DNA from: Chara braunii
Taxonomy: Eukaryota; Streptophyta; Charophyceae; Charales; Characeae
Direction: 5' to 3'
NCBI GenBank assembly: GCA_003427395.1
Contig: BFEA01000544.1
Location: forward strand, 169,071 to 202,438
DNA: 33,368 bases
Shown here piece after piece: positions 9,581-19,625 of the stretch. Both the position numbers and the translations under genes were made by a program. Within the stretch, counting starts at the first letter, position 1. Every line of letters begins with the position of its first letter. Under the pieces are notes generated by a model. The model saw only the letters and a program-made list of their open reading frames with translations. It did no database searches and had not been told where the DNA came from.

Positions 9581-11699
9581 ACGGATGCCGCTACTATTGC
9601 AGCAACCGCATCTGCCGGAGCGGATGATCTATATGCTGCATCAGAGGAAGCAATTGCAGTTGCTGACTGCAACAATGAGCCCTCCATTTGAACTCCCCAA
9701 GTAATCCACCCACCCCACACCCCACCATCACACCTTGCGCACTGTTTTTAAATTTGTGTTTCATTTTTGCTCAGAACAGTCTGAATTTTTTTTCAGGGGG
9801 TCCCCTAGTGCTGCGCAGCCTTCCCCCTTCCCCCCCCAATTTTTTTTATTTTTTTTTTTTCGTGTCCGGAGTCCCGAACAACTCCCCACTAACCGACGTG
9901 ACCATCTCCCGGAGATGTCTGGGGGAAACATATCCCCATCGAACAACTGGTAGTTTAGAAAAAAGGGAAAAAAAATTAAGAAAGGAAAAGTTAGAGCTAC
10001 TTATTTCGAAGGAGACGTCTCCCCATCGCCCATCAGATTGTGGCCTTTGCTTAATCGAAGGGCTTACAACGATTGTAGAGTTACGTATTTTTCTTTCCCT
10101 TATTGTATTTTCAAAATTTAGTTTCCCTCTGTCATTTCACGATGAAACGAACAATTTGTTTTCTTGAGATTTTAAGAACGAACTGCCTAGACTAACTGAC
10201 CTCTCACTAAACGGTATCATTTAATGAAAGTGACCACTTAGCGTTGTTGAAAAGGGGTGACCTGCGACCGGTTTGGTAGGAGGTTTATCTCCCCCCGTGG
10301 AAGGTCGTAAGCCCCTTCCTTATCATCGGACACGGGTACCCATTAGGTGCAATCCCATGACCTCCTTTGAAGGGAGTAAGGTACCAGTTGGTGTCCCATT
10401 ATGGGATCGGTGCGCCATGTTTACAGTCTTTTCAACTGGAGCTGAGAGGACGACAGAAGCTAGCGATAGATAGGCGCGTCTGTTTAGTGATTGTTGAGTC
10501 CTGGGATTTTCTTTATTTAATTTTATCATTAAAAAGTGTGAGAAGGTGCCCTTTTAATTTAACTATTATTCTACTAGTTTATCTTAGGCCCTCATTTGGA
10601 GCACATGAACTACGTTGCTTCTTGAGCCTGTAAAGATAGTCGCAGTGCCAATGCCCTAGCAAGATCAATAGACTTGTAATAGGCTATGTTGCTCTAGTCC
10701 TACTGGTCAAGATCGCAATGCGGAAAGGTAGGGCATTCTGGTAGTGGTTATTTGCGCCAAGTGGTCCAATAACCCGTGTGTGTAAGTGAGGCTAAGGATT
10801 GGTGTTGTGAATACCTATGGCGTGCGAAAAGGGACTATAGGGCTATAAGCCTGACTGCTAGAGTCTCTTGGTACGCTGGGATTTGGTTTCGGGAGAGGGC
10901 CCTTGGATACGATGATCCTAAATCTCGTCGGTGACGAAGCGAAATTAAAAATCAACGTCGAAAGGGGTAGAGAGGAAGAGATGAAAAAAACCCAGAAGTT
11001 GCCGACAACGATTACAGAGGCAAAAAACAAGGCGGAGACAAGACTTTGGCGAGACCATGTTACCACACGACTGGAGGTCACTATTGCTGACCATGAGACA
11101 ACGACTTTACCAGGGACTAACGAGAGAGAACAACGGGACCTGGATGGGGACTTGGAAGCAGAGAGAGAGAAGAGTGACGCAGAGATTGGTTCTTAACACC
11201 GACTAGAGCAGTGGCGACGAGATCACCCGCCGACAGAGCCGGCGGAGGACGGCCCAGAGGCCAACTCACGTTGACGTAGGCGCTGACCTTGTGCAGGCGG
11301 TTAGAGAACCGAGATGGGAAAGTGAGAGGTGGGCATGAGAGACTAATAACGACAATGCTGCGACATGAATCAGAGAAAGGGAACGGTGCGTACCTACACA
11401 CATGGGCCCAATATTGAAAGGCATGTGTACCTCTCGTGAAAAGCATCCTTGCGCCTAGAGGTCGACGATGCACCTTTTCATGATTTCCACCCTTACATAG
11501 TGGGTGGAGGGTGTATGAGAAACTTACGAGAGAAAGGAACAAGCTCGGGGTATATCGTTTACGTCCCCTTCTTTTTTGGTGAGATCAACTCGTGACGAAC
11601 GGGATTAGAGTCAGTGAGTGATTGCAGAGAGCGAGCGGGAGTGGGTTCAGTGAGTGAGCGGAAAAGGAGACGAGGTTGCAAGGGACTGATAGTATACAT
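9581..11699. other. Unassigned non-coding DNA
   Basis: No gene recognised. Homopolymer runs occur near 9785-9862. A perfect 7-bp inverted repeat around one base sits at 9903-9917 (catctcc-c-ggagatg). Open frames such as 10903-11196 on the plus strand and 11117-11542 on the minus strand overlap each other and match no family known to me. The stretch 10903-11196 is Lys/Glu/Arg-rich and could be a decayed gag tail, but there is no motif to support that. Confidence 0.4.
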
Positions 11700-13838
11700 G
11701 AGCGTTCAAAGTCTGACCTTCAGAAGTTACCCGTGAAATGAGTACCCGTTTACCACCGACAAGATTTCATGTTCCTTGTGTGACCTAAGTTACCTGTCAT
11801 TGCAATTTCAATCTTGGCTATGGTGAGGTAGTAACAAGAAAGCAAGTGTGGTACTGGTAATGTGAGATAGAGCTCTGAGACTCACCACGTGTAAGAGTTG
11901 AGAGGTCGAGCACAGAGTGTCACTGGGTACTGGCGATGAGCAATAGTCTGGAAAGAGCATGCAGGAGAAAAAACTCTTTGAAATAAGTTACTTGGAGGTT
12001 GTTAACTGCCTGTTGTCCTCTCTTGGACTTAGTATTTGAATTGCCATCGCCTTCTACTTAAGAGTATTGTCATGTTGGACGAATAGTTTGGAGAAGTCAT
12101 CCGGGGTTTGAGTATGAGAAACTCTTCCGACGGGTAATTGGGAACCGATTCCATATGACATCACCATGTATGCATATGTCTCTAAGTAGAGGGAGGCTCT
12201 TCGAGAATGATTCCACAAAACAAAGAACTAGCTACTTGTATCAGCGCTCGTTATTAGACTTCTTATGAGTCCGTTCATACTTCTAAGTGCACGTCGTGAT
12301 TGACTGATTGAGTGTGAAATATGAAAAAACACGATGAACATTCAAAGTCAGACCTTAAGAACTCACCCATAAAATGAGTACCAGTTTACCACCGACAAGA
12401 TTTCATGTTCCTTGCGTGACCCGAGTTACCTGTGGGTGAGGTAGTAACAAGAAAGCAAGTGTGGTACTGGTAATGTGAGACAAAGCTCTGAAACTCACAA
12501 GGTGTGAAAGTTGTGAGGTCGGGCGCACAATGTCACTGGGCACTGACGATGCGCAATATTATGAAAAGCTGTGAGAGCATGCGAGAGGAAGAACTCTCTG
12601 ATATCAACTGCTTTGAGGTTGTTAGTTGTGTGTTGTCCTTTCCTGGACTTAGTATTCGAATTACAATCGCCTTCTACTGAAGAGTATTGTCATGTTGGGC
12701 GGGTAGTTTGGAGAAGTCATTCAGGGTCTAGGTCCAAGAAACTCTTGTGAATGGTAAGTGTGAACTGATTTCAGATGACATCACAAGGTATGCATATATA
12801 TTAAGCAGAGGGAGTCTCTTCGTCCTCATTGATCACTCTGTGTTGTTTTCCCTTGTTTCTCCATCTGCATGGAAGTGAGATAATCACCAGCTACGGTGTT
12901 AGGTGATTGACGGCGATGGTGAAGAGTAGTATGCGAGGTCCAAAAAAAAAGTTTCACGAAACAACGAACCAACTACTTGTACGAGCGCTCGTTACTACAC
13001 TTCTTATGGGACCGTCATCCTTCTAAGTGCGCATTGACATTGACTAATTGAGTGTGAAATCCGAAAAAGAACGACGAGTGTTTAAAGCCAGACCTTCAGA
13101 AGTTACCCATAAAATAAGTACCAATTTACCACCGACAAGATTTCAGGTTCCTTGTGTGACCAAAGTTACCTGTCATTGCAATTTCCATCTTGGATATGGT
13201 GAGGTAGTAACAAGAAAGTGAGTGTGGTACTAGTAACGTGAGACAACTCCGAGACTCACAACATGTGAAAGTTGTGAGGTCAGATGCACAATGTCACTGG
13301 GTACTGACGATGAGCAATAGTCTGGAAAGCTTTGAGAGCATGCGAGAGGAATAACTCTCTGTTATCAGCTACTTTGAGGTTGTTAGCTGTCCGCTGCTCT
13401 CTCCTAGACTTAGTATTTGAATTGACATCACCTTCTACTGAAGAGTATTCTCATGTTGGGCGAGAAGTTTAGGGAAGTCATCCAGGGTCTGAGTTTGAGA
13501 AACTCTTGTGAAGGGTAAGTGTGAACTAATTCCAAACGATGCCACTAGGTATTCATATGACTCTAAGCAGAGGGAGTCTCTTCGTCGTCATCGATCACTC
13601 CGTGTTGTTTTCCCTTGTTTCTCCATCTGCATGGAATTGAGATCACCACCAACTATAGTGTTTGGGTGATTGACGGCAGCGGTTTAAAGTAGTATGCGAG
13701 GTGCAAGAGAATGATTTGACGAAACCAGGAACTAGCTACGTGTATGAGCACTTGTAATTAGACTTCTTATGAGACCATTCATCTTTCTAAGTGTGCGTCG
13801 TGATTGACTTATCGAGTGTAAAATATGAAAAAGCAAGA
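11700..13838. repeat. Three-unit tandem repeat, 0.64-0.76 kb per unit
   Basis: Unit starts align at 11700, 12336 and 13076. Each unit carries the same ordered landmarks: ttaccaccgacaagatttca, gtgaggtagtaacaagaaag, gtcactggg, catgttggrcga and agacttcttatgag or its variant. Unit 1 lacks a block of about 100-125 bp that units 2 and 3 share (it contains ttttcccttgtttctccatc, 12846 and 13607). Unit 2 lacks about 24 bp after ttacctgt that units 1 and 3 keep. The copies are clearly diverged, so this is an old tandem array or a minor satellite. No coding frame is conserved between units. Confidence 0.93.
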
Positions 13839-14988
13839 GAGAGTGCTAGTGAGAAAAGTGGCTAATTGGGCTTGGACGTTTACTTCTAAACGCTCATGTG
13901 AGTCGGGGACTAAAGTCTGGGCAAAAGTGTGGGTCACATGTTCTCTAGTTCGGCCTGCACCACCAAAGATTGAGGTATGAGAGGATTGGGTTATTCCCGT
14001 GCGGAGCAAACTCTAATAAGAGTATATCCGCAAGAGTATTATAGTTGATGGTGAGCCGAAAAAACCGACGGAGAGGACCTTCACTTTCTCTTCGACTGGC
14101 ATATAACCATGGACGTCAATTGAGCAATCATTAAGAATTGGAAGAAAATTTTAGTGAGAAGAGCATAGTTGGTTGCTTGGTGATCGACTCTTCGTCATTT
14201 AGCTTTGTTTTGCCGGACTCGAATCCTCATTTTGTTACATGTTTTCTATATGTGTTTATTCCTAATGTATCAAGTTTTCGTTCTTTCAGTCAACGAATTT
14301 GTAGTTACTTCCTTGACAAAGGAAAACAAGGAGGTCGTTCTTTTGGTAGAGTTGGCGAGTTTTATGTTGATACCTATTAATCTTTCGCCTTCGAATCAGT
14401 GAGTGGTGCTATGTTATTATCAACTTGAAAAGATGATATTACAGTTTGGAGGCCAGCATTAAGTCAGTTGTGAAATTTGTTTTTCGTTAGTAGATTCTAG
14501 TCTTCTCGTCTGATGGGCCAAAAGAAAGTGGTCTTCGGAAGGATCGCTTATCTCTTAGCTAAATTATTAATTGACGGAGATTAGTGAGTTTGGTTGTAGT
14601 GCCTAACAGAGAGCTGATAACAAAAGTAAAACAATTGACTGATAACAATGTAAGTAATTCTGTTTGGCGGAATTGGATTGATTAATGATTGTGACAATCT
14701 TGATGAAATTTGATTATATGTGCAATAAGAAAAAAAAAAATCGTAATTATTATATTGGTGATGAATTTGTTTGTCTGTTTAAACGCTCATGTGATGAATC
14801 AGAGGATTATACCTGCTCAAAAGAGAATTGTCAGACTACAAATGTTTCTTGTGTGAGGTTAGACTCAGAGGTTATCCACAACCATAATCAATATTACAAC
14901 TGATATCTCTGCTTTCAAGGCATAATTTTTGAAAATACTTCTTCAGACTCAAGGTTATTGCAGGCAAGTCGTCTTGCGTCAGGGTTAT
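13839..14988. other. Unassigned non-coding DNA
   Basis: This is AT-rich sequence with short open frames (for example 14138-14380 and 14685-14903) that match nothing I know. The last 70 bases hold a local duplication: aaggttattgcaggcaa and agggttattgtagcaat, about 37 bp apart. That makes the exact left end of the following LTR uncertain. Confidence 0.4.
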
Positions 14989-15259
14989 TGTAGCAATACT
15001 CTTTCGGCCTGGTAGTGAGGCGGGACCTGTTTCAGGCCGTCGACGTGACCCTGGTCCGGTATTGGGTTACTACGGCCTGGACGAAGGCCGGTATTTCTCT
15101 CCGGCCAAGGCCCAACCTGGGTTGGTCATTCATTCAGTTGGTTCGTTCATTCGTTGGGTCAGACAGGATCTTCACTCAACTATTGTTTCTCGTGTGTGTC
15201 CATCTCCTCTCTCTTTCTCTTTCATCATCTCCGCACATGCCCTCTGCACGTGTGTTACA
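14989..15259 (+). mobile_element. LTR (5' copy, probable) of the outer retroelement
   Basis: The right end is well supported: ...gtgtgttaca is followed, one base later, by a perfect tRNA-iMet primer-binding site. The left end is placed at the tg of tgtagcaatact (14989), which would give an LTR of about 271 bp starting TG and ending CA. The start resembles the tgtagcgaacc start of the inner element's LTR. The local duplication at 14945-14995 and the absence of a partner LTR in the window make the left edge tentative. Confidence 0.6.
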
Positions 15260-15260
15260 T

Positions 15261-15272
15261 TGGTATCAGAGC
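15261..15272 (+). promoter_or_regulatory. Primer-binding site, initiator Met tRNA
   Basis: tggtatcagagc is the complement of the 3' end of plant initiator methionine tRNA (...gctctgatacca) and lies one base after an LTR end (taca). This arrangement marks the start of minus-strand cDNA synthesis in plant LTR retrotransposons. Confidence 0.85.
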
Positions 15273-15503
15273 AGAGCTTCCAAAGTCTTCTCCTTCCCTC
15301 CCTCCCTCTCTCGCTATGCCCCAAACACGGATAACTTTCCAAGTTGGTTTTCACAGTTGCACGTGGTCCGTCAATGCGACCAGGTACGTTCTTCATCCAA
15401 GTTGGCGCCTTTCTCCTATGTGACCTCCACGACGGCGCTGCTCCAACTATCGTTGTCTCCTACAGACCGCGACGCCCGTCTACCGTCGCTCGTGCTCTGG
15501 CTC
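15273..15503 (+). other. Leader-like segment of the outer retroelement
   Basis: T/C-rich sequence just downstream of the primer-binding site, as in many plant LTR element leaders. The frame open at 15015-15578 crosses the LTR end, so it is not a gene. Nothing else recognised. Confidence 0.4.
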
Positions 15504-15664
15504 GACCGTTGTCCGTTGCTCCTCTCGATTGATGGCCGTGGCGAAGTGTTTGGACGCAACGACCCCGACGCCTTGTAGTTGGCGGTGCTATGAGAAGTCC
15601 ATCGAACCTTATCATTTGTAGGAAGGAGAATCAGTACCAAGGTTTTTGCAGGTGAACCTGCAGA
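15504..15664 (+). pseudogene. Degenerate 3' end of 18S (SSU) rRNA
   Basis: The stretch aligns by eye to the last ~165 bases of eukaryotic 18S rRNA. Matching blocks in order are gttgctcct...cgattga; gaagtgtttgga; gagaagtcca...gaacc; ttatcattt...aggaagga; caaggttt; and aggtgaacctgc (15650-15661), the strand of the terminal helix 45 region. The spacing matches the real gene, but many point changes occur, for instance in the universally conserved gtaacaagg stretch, which reads gtaccaagg here. It is therefore a pseudogene fragment, not a working rDNA unit. The similarity may begin somewhat earlier (about 15465). It lies about 240 bp downstream of a primer-binding site and stops at the target duplication of the inner retroelement, so it was either captured by the outer element or placed beside it. 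Confidence 0.82.
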
Positions 15665-15669
15665 ATTGC
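15665..15669. repeat. Target-site duplication, left copy (attgc)
   Basis: attgc stands directly before the TG of the 5' LTR at 15670 and is repeated directly after the CA of the 3' LTR at 33145. A perfect 5-bp duplication is the expected scar of Ty3/gypsy integration and fixes both ends of the inner element. Confidence 0.92.
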
Positions 15670-15906
15670 TGTAGCGAACCTCTGGTTGGCATGTGAGACC
15701 AGCCCCTTGGCCTGTTCTCACAGGCCTGTGTTGTATTCGGGGTAGTCCAATCCAGGCCGGTACCTCTGTCGGTACCAGCCAGTCCAGTCCAGTCCCGTCA
15801 GTCCGCTGGGGTATACCCCAGCTGTTGTCTGTTTTCTCTCTCATTCTATATTCGCACGAGTATGTGCGTTGGAGTCTGGCGTGGGAGTTGCGCTGTGTCA
15901 TCTCGC
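15670..15906 (+). repeat. 5' LTR, left part (237 bp)
   Basis: Matches 3' LTR bases 32830-33080, from tgtagcgaacc to catctcgc. The 3' LTR has 8- and 6-base stretches missing here. It carries a perfect 16-base palindrome, ctggggtataccccag (15806-15821), and a hairpin, ggcctgt-tctc-acaggcc, near 15709-15726. The LTR homology stops abruptly after 15906. Confidence 0.93.
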
Positions 15907-16374
15907 CGTCGAGCGCATCGGCCCGACACCGCACGTGGCAGCCCGGGACCCTCTCAGCCGTGTCACGCAGGAGTTGGACCAACCTTGACACGAACACACA
16001 CATGGAGCTTCCTTAGGCCGCTCCGGCCGAGTGCGCCAGCCATACCTCTCGCGAGCCCCTACGACAGGATAGGGCCTACGCGAGGCACAACTTACCTCCA
16101 CCATACGGGAGTTGTCACCTCCGTTCGGTGGGCGTATCCCCGCCGAGCTACTAGTCCACAGTACGAAAGCTACTCGGTTGCAATCGCAGAGGTGGACCAG
16201 CCGAGGGCGTTTCTCGTTCGCTGTAGCATAGGGGGTACGCGCAGTAATACGCCTATCGAACCCGCACGTGAACCGACATTTTGGGGGGGCTGAGGTCCCA
16301 AGCACAATTCGTCGTCGGTCGACTAGGACGCATCCCACACACCACGCGCACACCACTCTACGAACACAAAAATA

Positions 16375-16395
16375 AAACACACACACACACACACA
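16375..16395. repeat. Short (CA)n run
   Basis: An uninterrupted run of about ten CA units lies within otherwise complex sequence near the left end of the insertion. Confidence 0.9.
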
Positions 16396-16432
16396 TCAAA
16401 CAACGCGACAACACTCCTAGTCCCTTAGTAGC

Positions 16433-17117
16433 CGTCCCATAACTTTTCGATGCGAAAATCGGATAGGTGTCGCGTGCGAGACTTAGTATAAAATTGCGCG
16501 GACGCAGGGCCTTCTTATATCGACTAGCAATGCAAACGTACGCAAGCAGTCACAACGATGGTGTACCACGTAGTACCCATACTCGCGCGGCCCTCGTTAA
16601 TCTCGAGGGTCACGTTCGACACTCAAGTGTCGGCTTACACGCGCCTTGAGGGTTAATCTCTCGACGCCAGACAACTGCCATGCGAGGTTGAAGACCACAA
16701 ACCCTCTTCTGCACCTAATGCAGAGCGGGTGGTACACAGTTCCGTACCTGTGATGGCAGTCGTTCCTTGCGGCCCTGGAGGTAAGTCCTACTCCGGGCGT
16801 GGACAAAAGTCAAGGGGTTTGGCTTTGACGGCTGCCACGGACTATAACCTCCAACCATAAAAACTCTAAAAAGCAAAAACGAATAGGTCGAGGATCCCCT
16901 CGTTCCAACCGGGGTCATGTTCTTTGGGGTACCCTTCTTCTCTTCGAGTGGTGCGCGCGGTCTACAACGCTCCCCAGCGTTCGCGCCTACGGGCGAGCCC
17001 CGCGATCCCGTAACCTTTAGACGCTGGGGCGGTGAAACGTCGCCGGCGGGACTCTAACATAAAGCTGCGCGGCCGCAGACCAACTCTATGCCAACCACCG
17101 ATGCCAATCATACATGG
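16433..17117. repeat. Diverged direct duplication, copies at 16433-16545 and 17003-17117
   Basis: The two copies share a string of landmarks: tccc-taac-ttt, then gtcgc, then gcgrgact, then ataaa, then tgcgcgg-cgcag (16494-16505 and 17064-17076), about 570 bp apart. Identity by eye is about two thirds. The sequence between the copies is unassigned. Confidence 0.6.
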
Positions 17118-17121
17118 TAAT

Positions 17122-17304
17122 CGAGGCTTCGGCCTCGCAATATTGAATGGCTGAAGGAACACCTCGCGAGGGGTCACCCCTCACGATATTGAACGGCTGA
17201 AGGACACGCCGTTCAGCCCTCGCGACATTTCCGCCTTGGAGGTGTAGTGTCCCGGCGGCCAAAGTAAATAGGCTTTATGCAAGGGGAGACTCATCCCTTG
17301 CATA
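17122..17304. repeat. Cluster of four perfect hairpins
   Basis: Hairpin 1: cgaggc-ttcg-gcctcg (17122-17137), which in RNA is a C(UUCG)G tetraloop. Hairpin 2: gagggg-tca-cccctc (17168-17182). Hairpin 3: tgaacggc and gccgttca around a 10-base loop (17190-17215). Hairpin 4: tatgcaaggg and cccttgcata around a 9-base loop (17276-17304). The phrase attgaayggctgaagga occurs twice (17142 and 17188), so part of the cluster arose by duplication. Confidence 0.85.
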
Positions 17305-18180
17305 GTCTAGGGCTTGGGATGTCCTGGACAAGGACCTTGAATCCCGGCCCAGGACCAACGTCCGACTAAGAAACCCCCCCAAAAAAGCAACAACAAAAAA
17401 ATAGAAGGAAGGGCCCTCCTTATGTTCCCTCCATATTAGCCTTTAGTATGGGCCCCCCCCCTGGGCCTCGCAAACACCCACCATAAATACACCCAAGCAT
17501 ACACACGTAAGGGAGATAGAGTTGCGACGATCACTTCTCACAGGCACAGTGGGGCTCCTCTTAGCCATAAGTACATATATGAGATCGCAGGCAACCCAAA
17601 TCCAAAATCCGAGCCACAGGACCTACCTGCCATCACACCAAGGATTTGAACACCAAACCACGCACTACACGGGGTCAACCCCAACCAATCTCCGCACTCA
17701 TACCCCTTCGCGTTAGCCATGCACGCCCCAATCTCCTGTCCAACCAGCCATAATTAAATACTTAGTACCTTTGTTAAATGACCATTCAATAAAAGTTCGG
17801 GTGAAACCCTTAACAAACAGTAAAGTCACAAGGGCTAAAGCCTTTTAGGTTGGGTATGGAGAGTGAGTTGGAATTGAGTCGTAGACCGACGAGTCGGCAA
17901 TCGACCTGTTATCAATGATAACAGAAGACGATTCTTATAGGATCAGCCGAAACTAGCCCAAGTCCAGAATCAAGTCGATTAAAATGGCCTGCGTTATAGG
18001 ACAGGTTGACATCCACGGCTAAATCTATAAGTTCACGGAGACCAATCCCTATATCATGATCTCACCCAAGTCATCCTAGTTAACTAAGCCTATAACTATT
18101 CTGAAGCAATGCCCAAAGCAAAGGTAGGCTAATGGCAGAATCTCCCCTATTCAGGGTGGATCGCCAGAATCGCCCCCCGT
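17305..18180. other. Unassigned segment of the insertion
   Basis: No gene recognised. A weak inverted repeat, gggat...atccc, occurs at 17316-17345. ccataaatac near 17481 looks like a TATA box, but no transcript or frame follows that I can identify. Confidence 0.35.
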
Positions 18181-18204
18181 CGGAATATAATCTATCTCCT
18201 CTAA

Positions 18205-18495
18205 ATCAGGAAAATTTTGGCAGCGCTTCCCGTAGAAAAAGTGCCTTTTCATAATTTTTATCAGCCTGAATATAAAACCAGAATCGTCTTTGACTTTCCA
18301 AAGCCCAACTTTGTCTAACTCCCCGATTTAGCAAAAATTTGGGTAGCACTCCCTTTAGAGAGGGAAACTTTCCAGATTTTTACTAAGTCGTTCATGAACT
18401 TTAGACAAGCTGAACTTTGAAAAGTCAAGATTTTGACTAACTCGTTGGATTTGCCGAAATTTCGGCAGCGCTTCCCGTAGAGAAAGTCACTCATC
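18205..18495. repeat. Three-copy motif, about 121-bp period
   Basis: A motif of the form aaaattt-ggcagcgcttcccgtag-raa occurs at about 18211, 18331 and 18453. Copies 1 and 3 share ggcagcgcttcccgtaga exactly; the middle copy reads gggtagcactccctttagag. Each is preceded by a short t-rich actaactc or ctcctctaaatc stretch. From memory, similar cggcag...ctcccc repeats occur in non-coding parts of plant LTR elements, which I cannot confirm here. Confidence 0.8.
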
Positions 18496-18796
18496 AAAAT
18501 TTATACAAAGCCAAGTACAATAAAAGACCTCAGAAAATGCAAGAATCGTTCTAAGTAAAAAAAACTTTGCCCAGAAAATGCAGTAATTGAACTAACTCCT
18601 ATCGCTCTAGCACGTGGCGAGCAACTACAACAACTACCTGTCAAACTGAAACTCACACCAAGTAGTAGCCTCCCTCAGTCACATGTAGGTCAAACCACAA
18701 AGGTAAGTACTCTCGCCACCCCAAGTCAACCTTTGCAAACAATAGTTCGTAGTCTTTCGATGCTTTATTTCCTTATACCCGACTTACATAGGGCAT

Positions 18797-19625
18797 AAAG
18801 TCAAGCCGTCCAATCTTATGGAACCTGTCTGACTCAGCCATTGAGTATACACGAAAAGTTTGCACAACTACTCCTCTCTTCCTTTTGGGGCATATGACTA
18901 AGCCGTTCATCTTAGAACAAGGGTCAGCCGCCCTGAACTGTTTAATATCCAAATTATATATACCTCTTTGAGCTTGGTGTTCAAAAGCTGGGCATAGGAC
19001 TGAGCCGTTCATCTTAGAACAAGGCCCCGCCTGCCCAGGGTTACCTTCAATTATACTCTTAGTTATACTCTCTTCATTTCATGATAAGCTATAGCCAGAC
19101 CGTCCAATCTTATGGAACCCATGCCTGACTAGCCTATTCATAAATATGATATTATAAAATATAGCCAAAATTTAACCTTTTGGGTTCCAGCATGTGCGAG
19201 GCATTGGGCCAGACCGTCCAATCTTATGGAACACTTCTGGTCCCTTGCCAGGTCCGTTTCTCTCTGATCCACTGTGTGCGGCATGAGTCCAAGGTCGTCC
19301 AATCTTGTGGACATGCCCTGCCCTCAGCGAGAATTAATCCCTCAGAATGAAACAGGAAGGGGCTGAGCCGTCCAATCTTATGGACTTGCTCAGACCTCCT
19401 CGACCAAAAACAAAGGAAACAGAACAAAACCCCAACCAAACATGACAACAAAACCCTCCAATCTTATGGTACAGGTTTGGCTCCTGAAAAGTCAGCCGCA
19501 GTCAAACCCCCACAATCCAGAGCAATCAGACCTCCAATCTTATGGAACTGGTCTGATTCTCCATGCAATTAAAAAATAAACAAAGCGGTCAGGCCGTCCA
19601 ATCTTATGGAACTGGCCTGACCCCA
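18797..19625. repeat. Array of ten hairpins with a conserved atctta loop
   Basis: Ten copies of a hairpin motif have loops at 18813, 18909, 19011, 19107, 19221, 19302, 19375, 19461, 19537 and 19601 (64-114 bp apart). The core in most copies is gtcca-atctta-tggaac, an inner stem around a six-base loop. Copies 2 and 3 use gttc-atctta-gaac, a different inner stem with the same loop. Outer stems vary but often still pair: gtcaggcc/ggcctgac in copy 10, atcagacc/ggtctgat in copy 9, gggccaga/tctggtccc (one bulge) in copy 5, and ctgagc/gctcag in copy 7. Only copy 6 alters the loop (atcttg). Spacer sequences are not conserved. Coding potential is nil, and function and active strand are unknown. Confidence 0.95.

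Noticed and set aside
9314-9704. Cys/Val-rich and Thr/His-rich frames
   Set aside because: They translate a TG dinucleotide repeat.
11117-11542. 141-codon minus-strand frame
   Set aside because: There is no recognisable domain or supporting context, and it overlaps a plus-strand frame of equal quality.
15015-15578. 187-codon open frame
   Set aside because: It runs through an LTR end, a primer-binding site and the 18S relic, so it cannot be a real gene.
18797-19625. CRISPR-like array
   Set aside because: The repeats are short, imperfect and unevenly spaced, their stems differ from copy to copy, and the setting is a eukaryotic transposon nest without cas genes.
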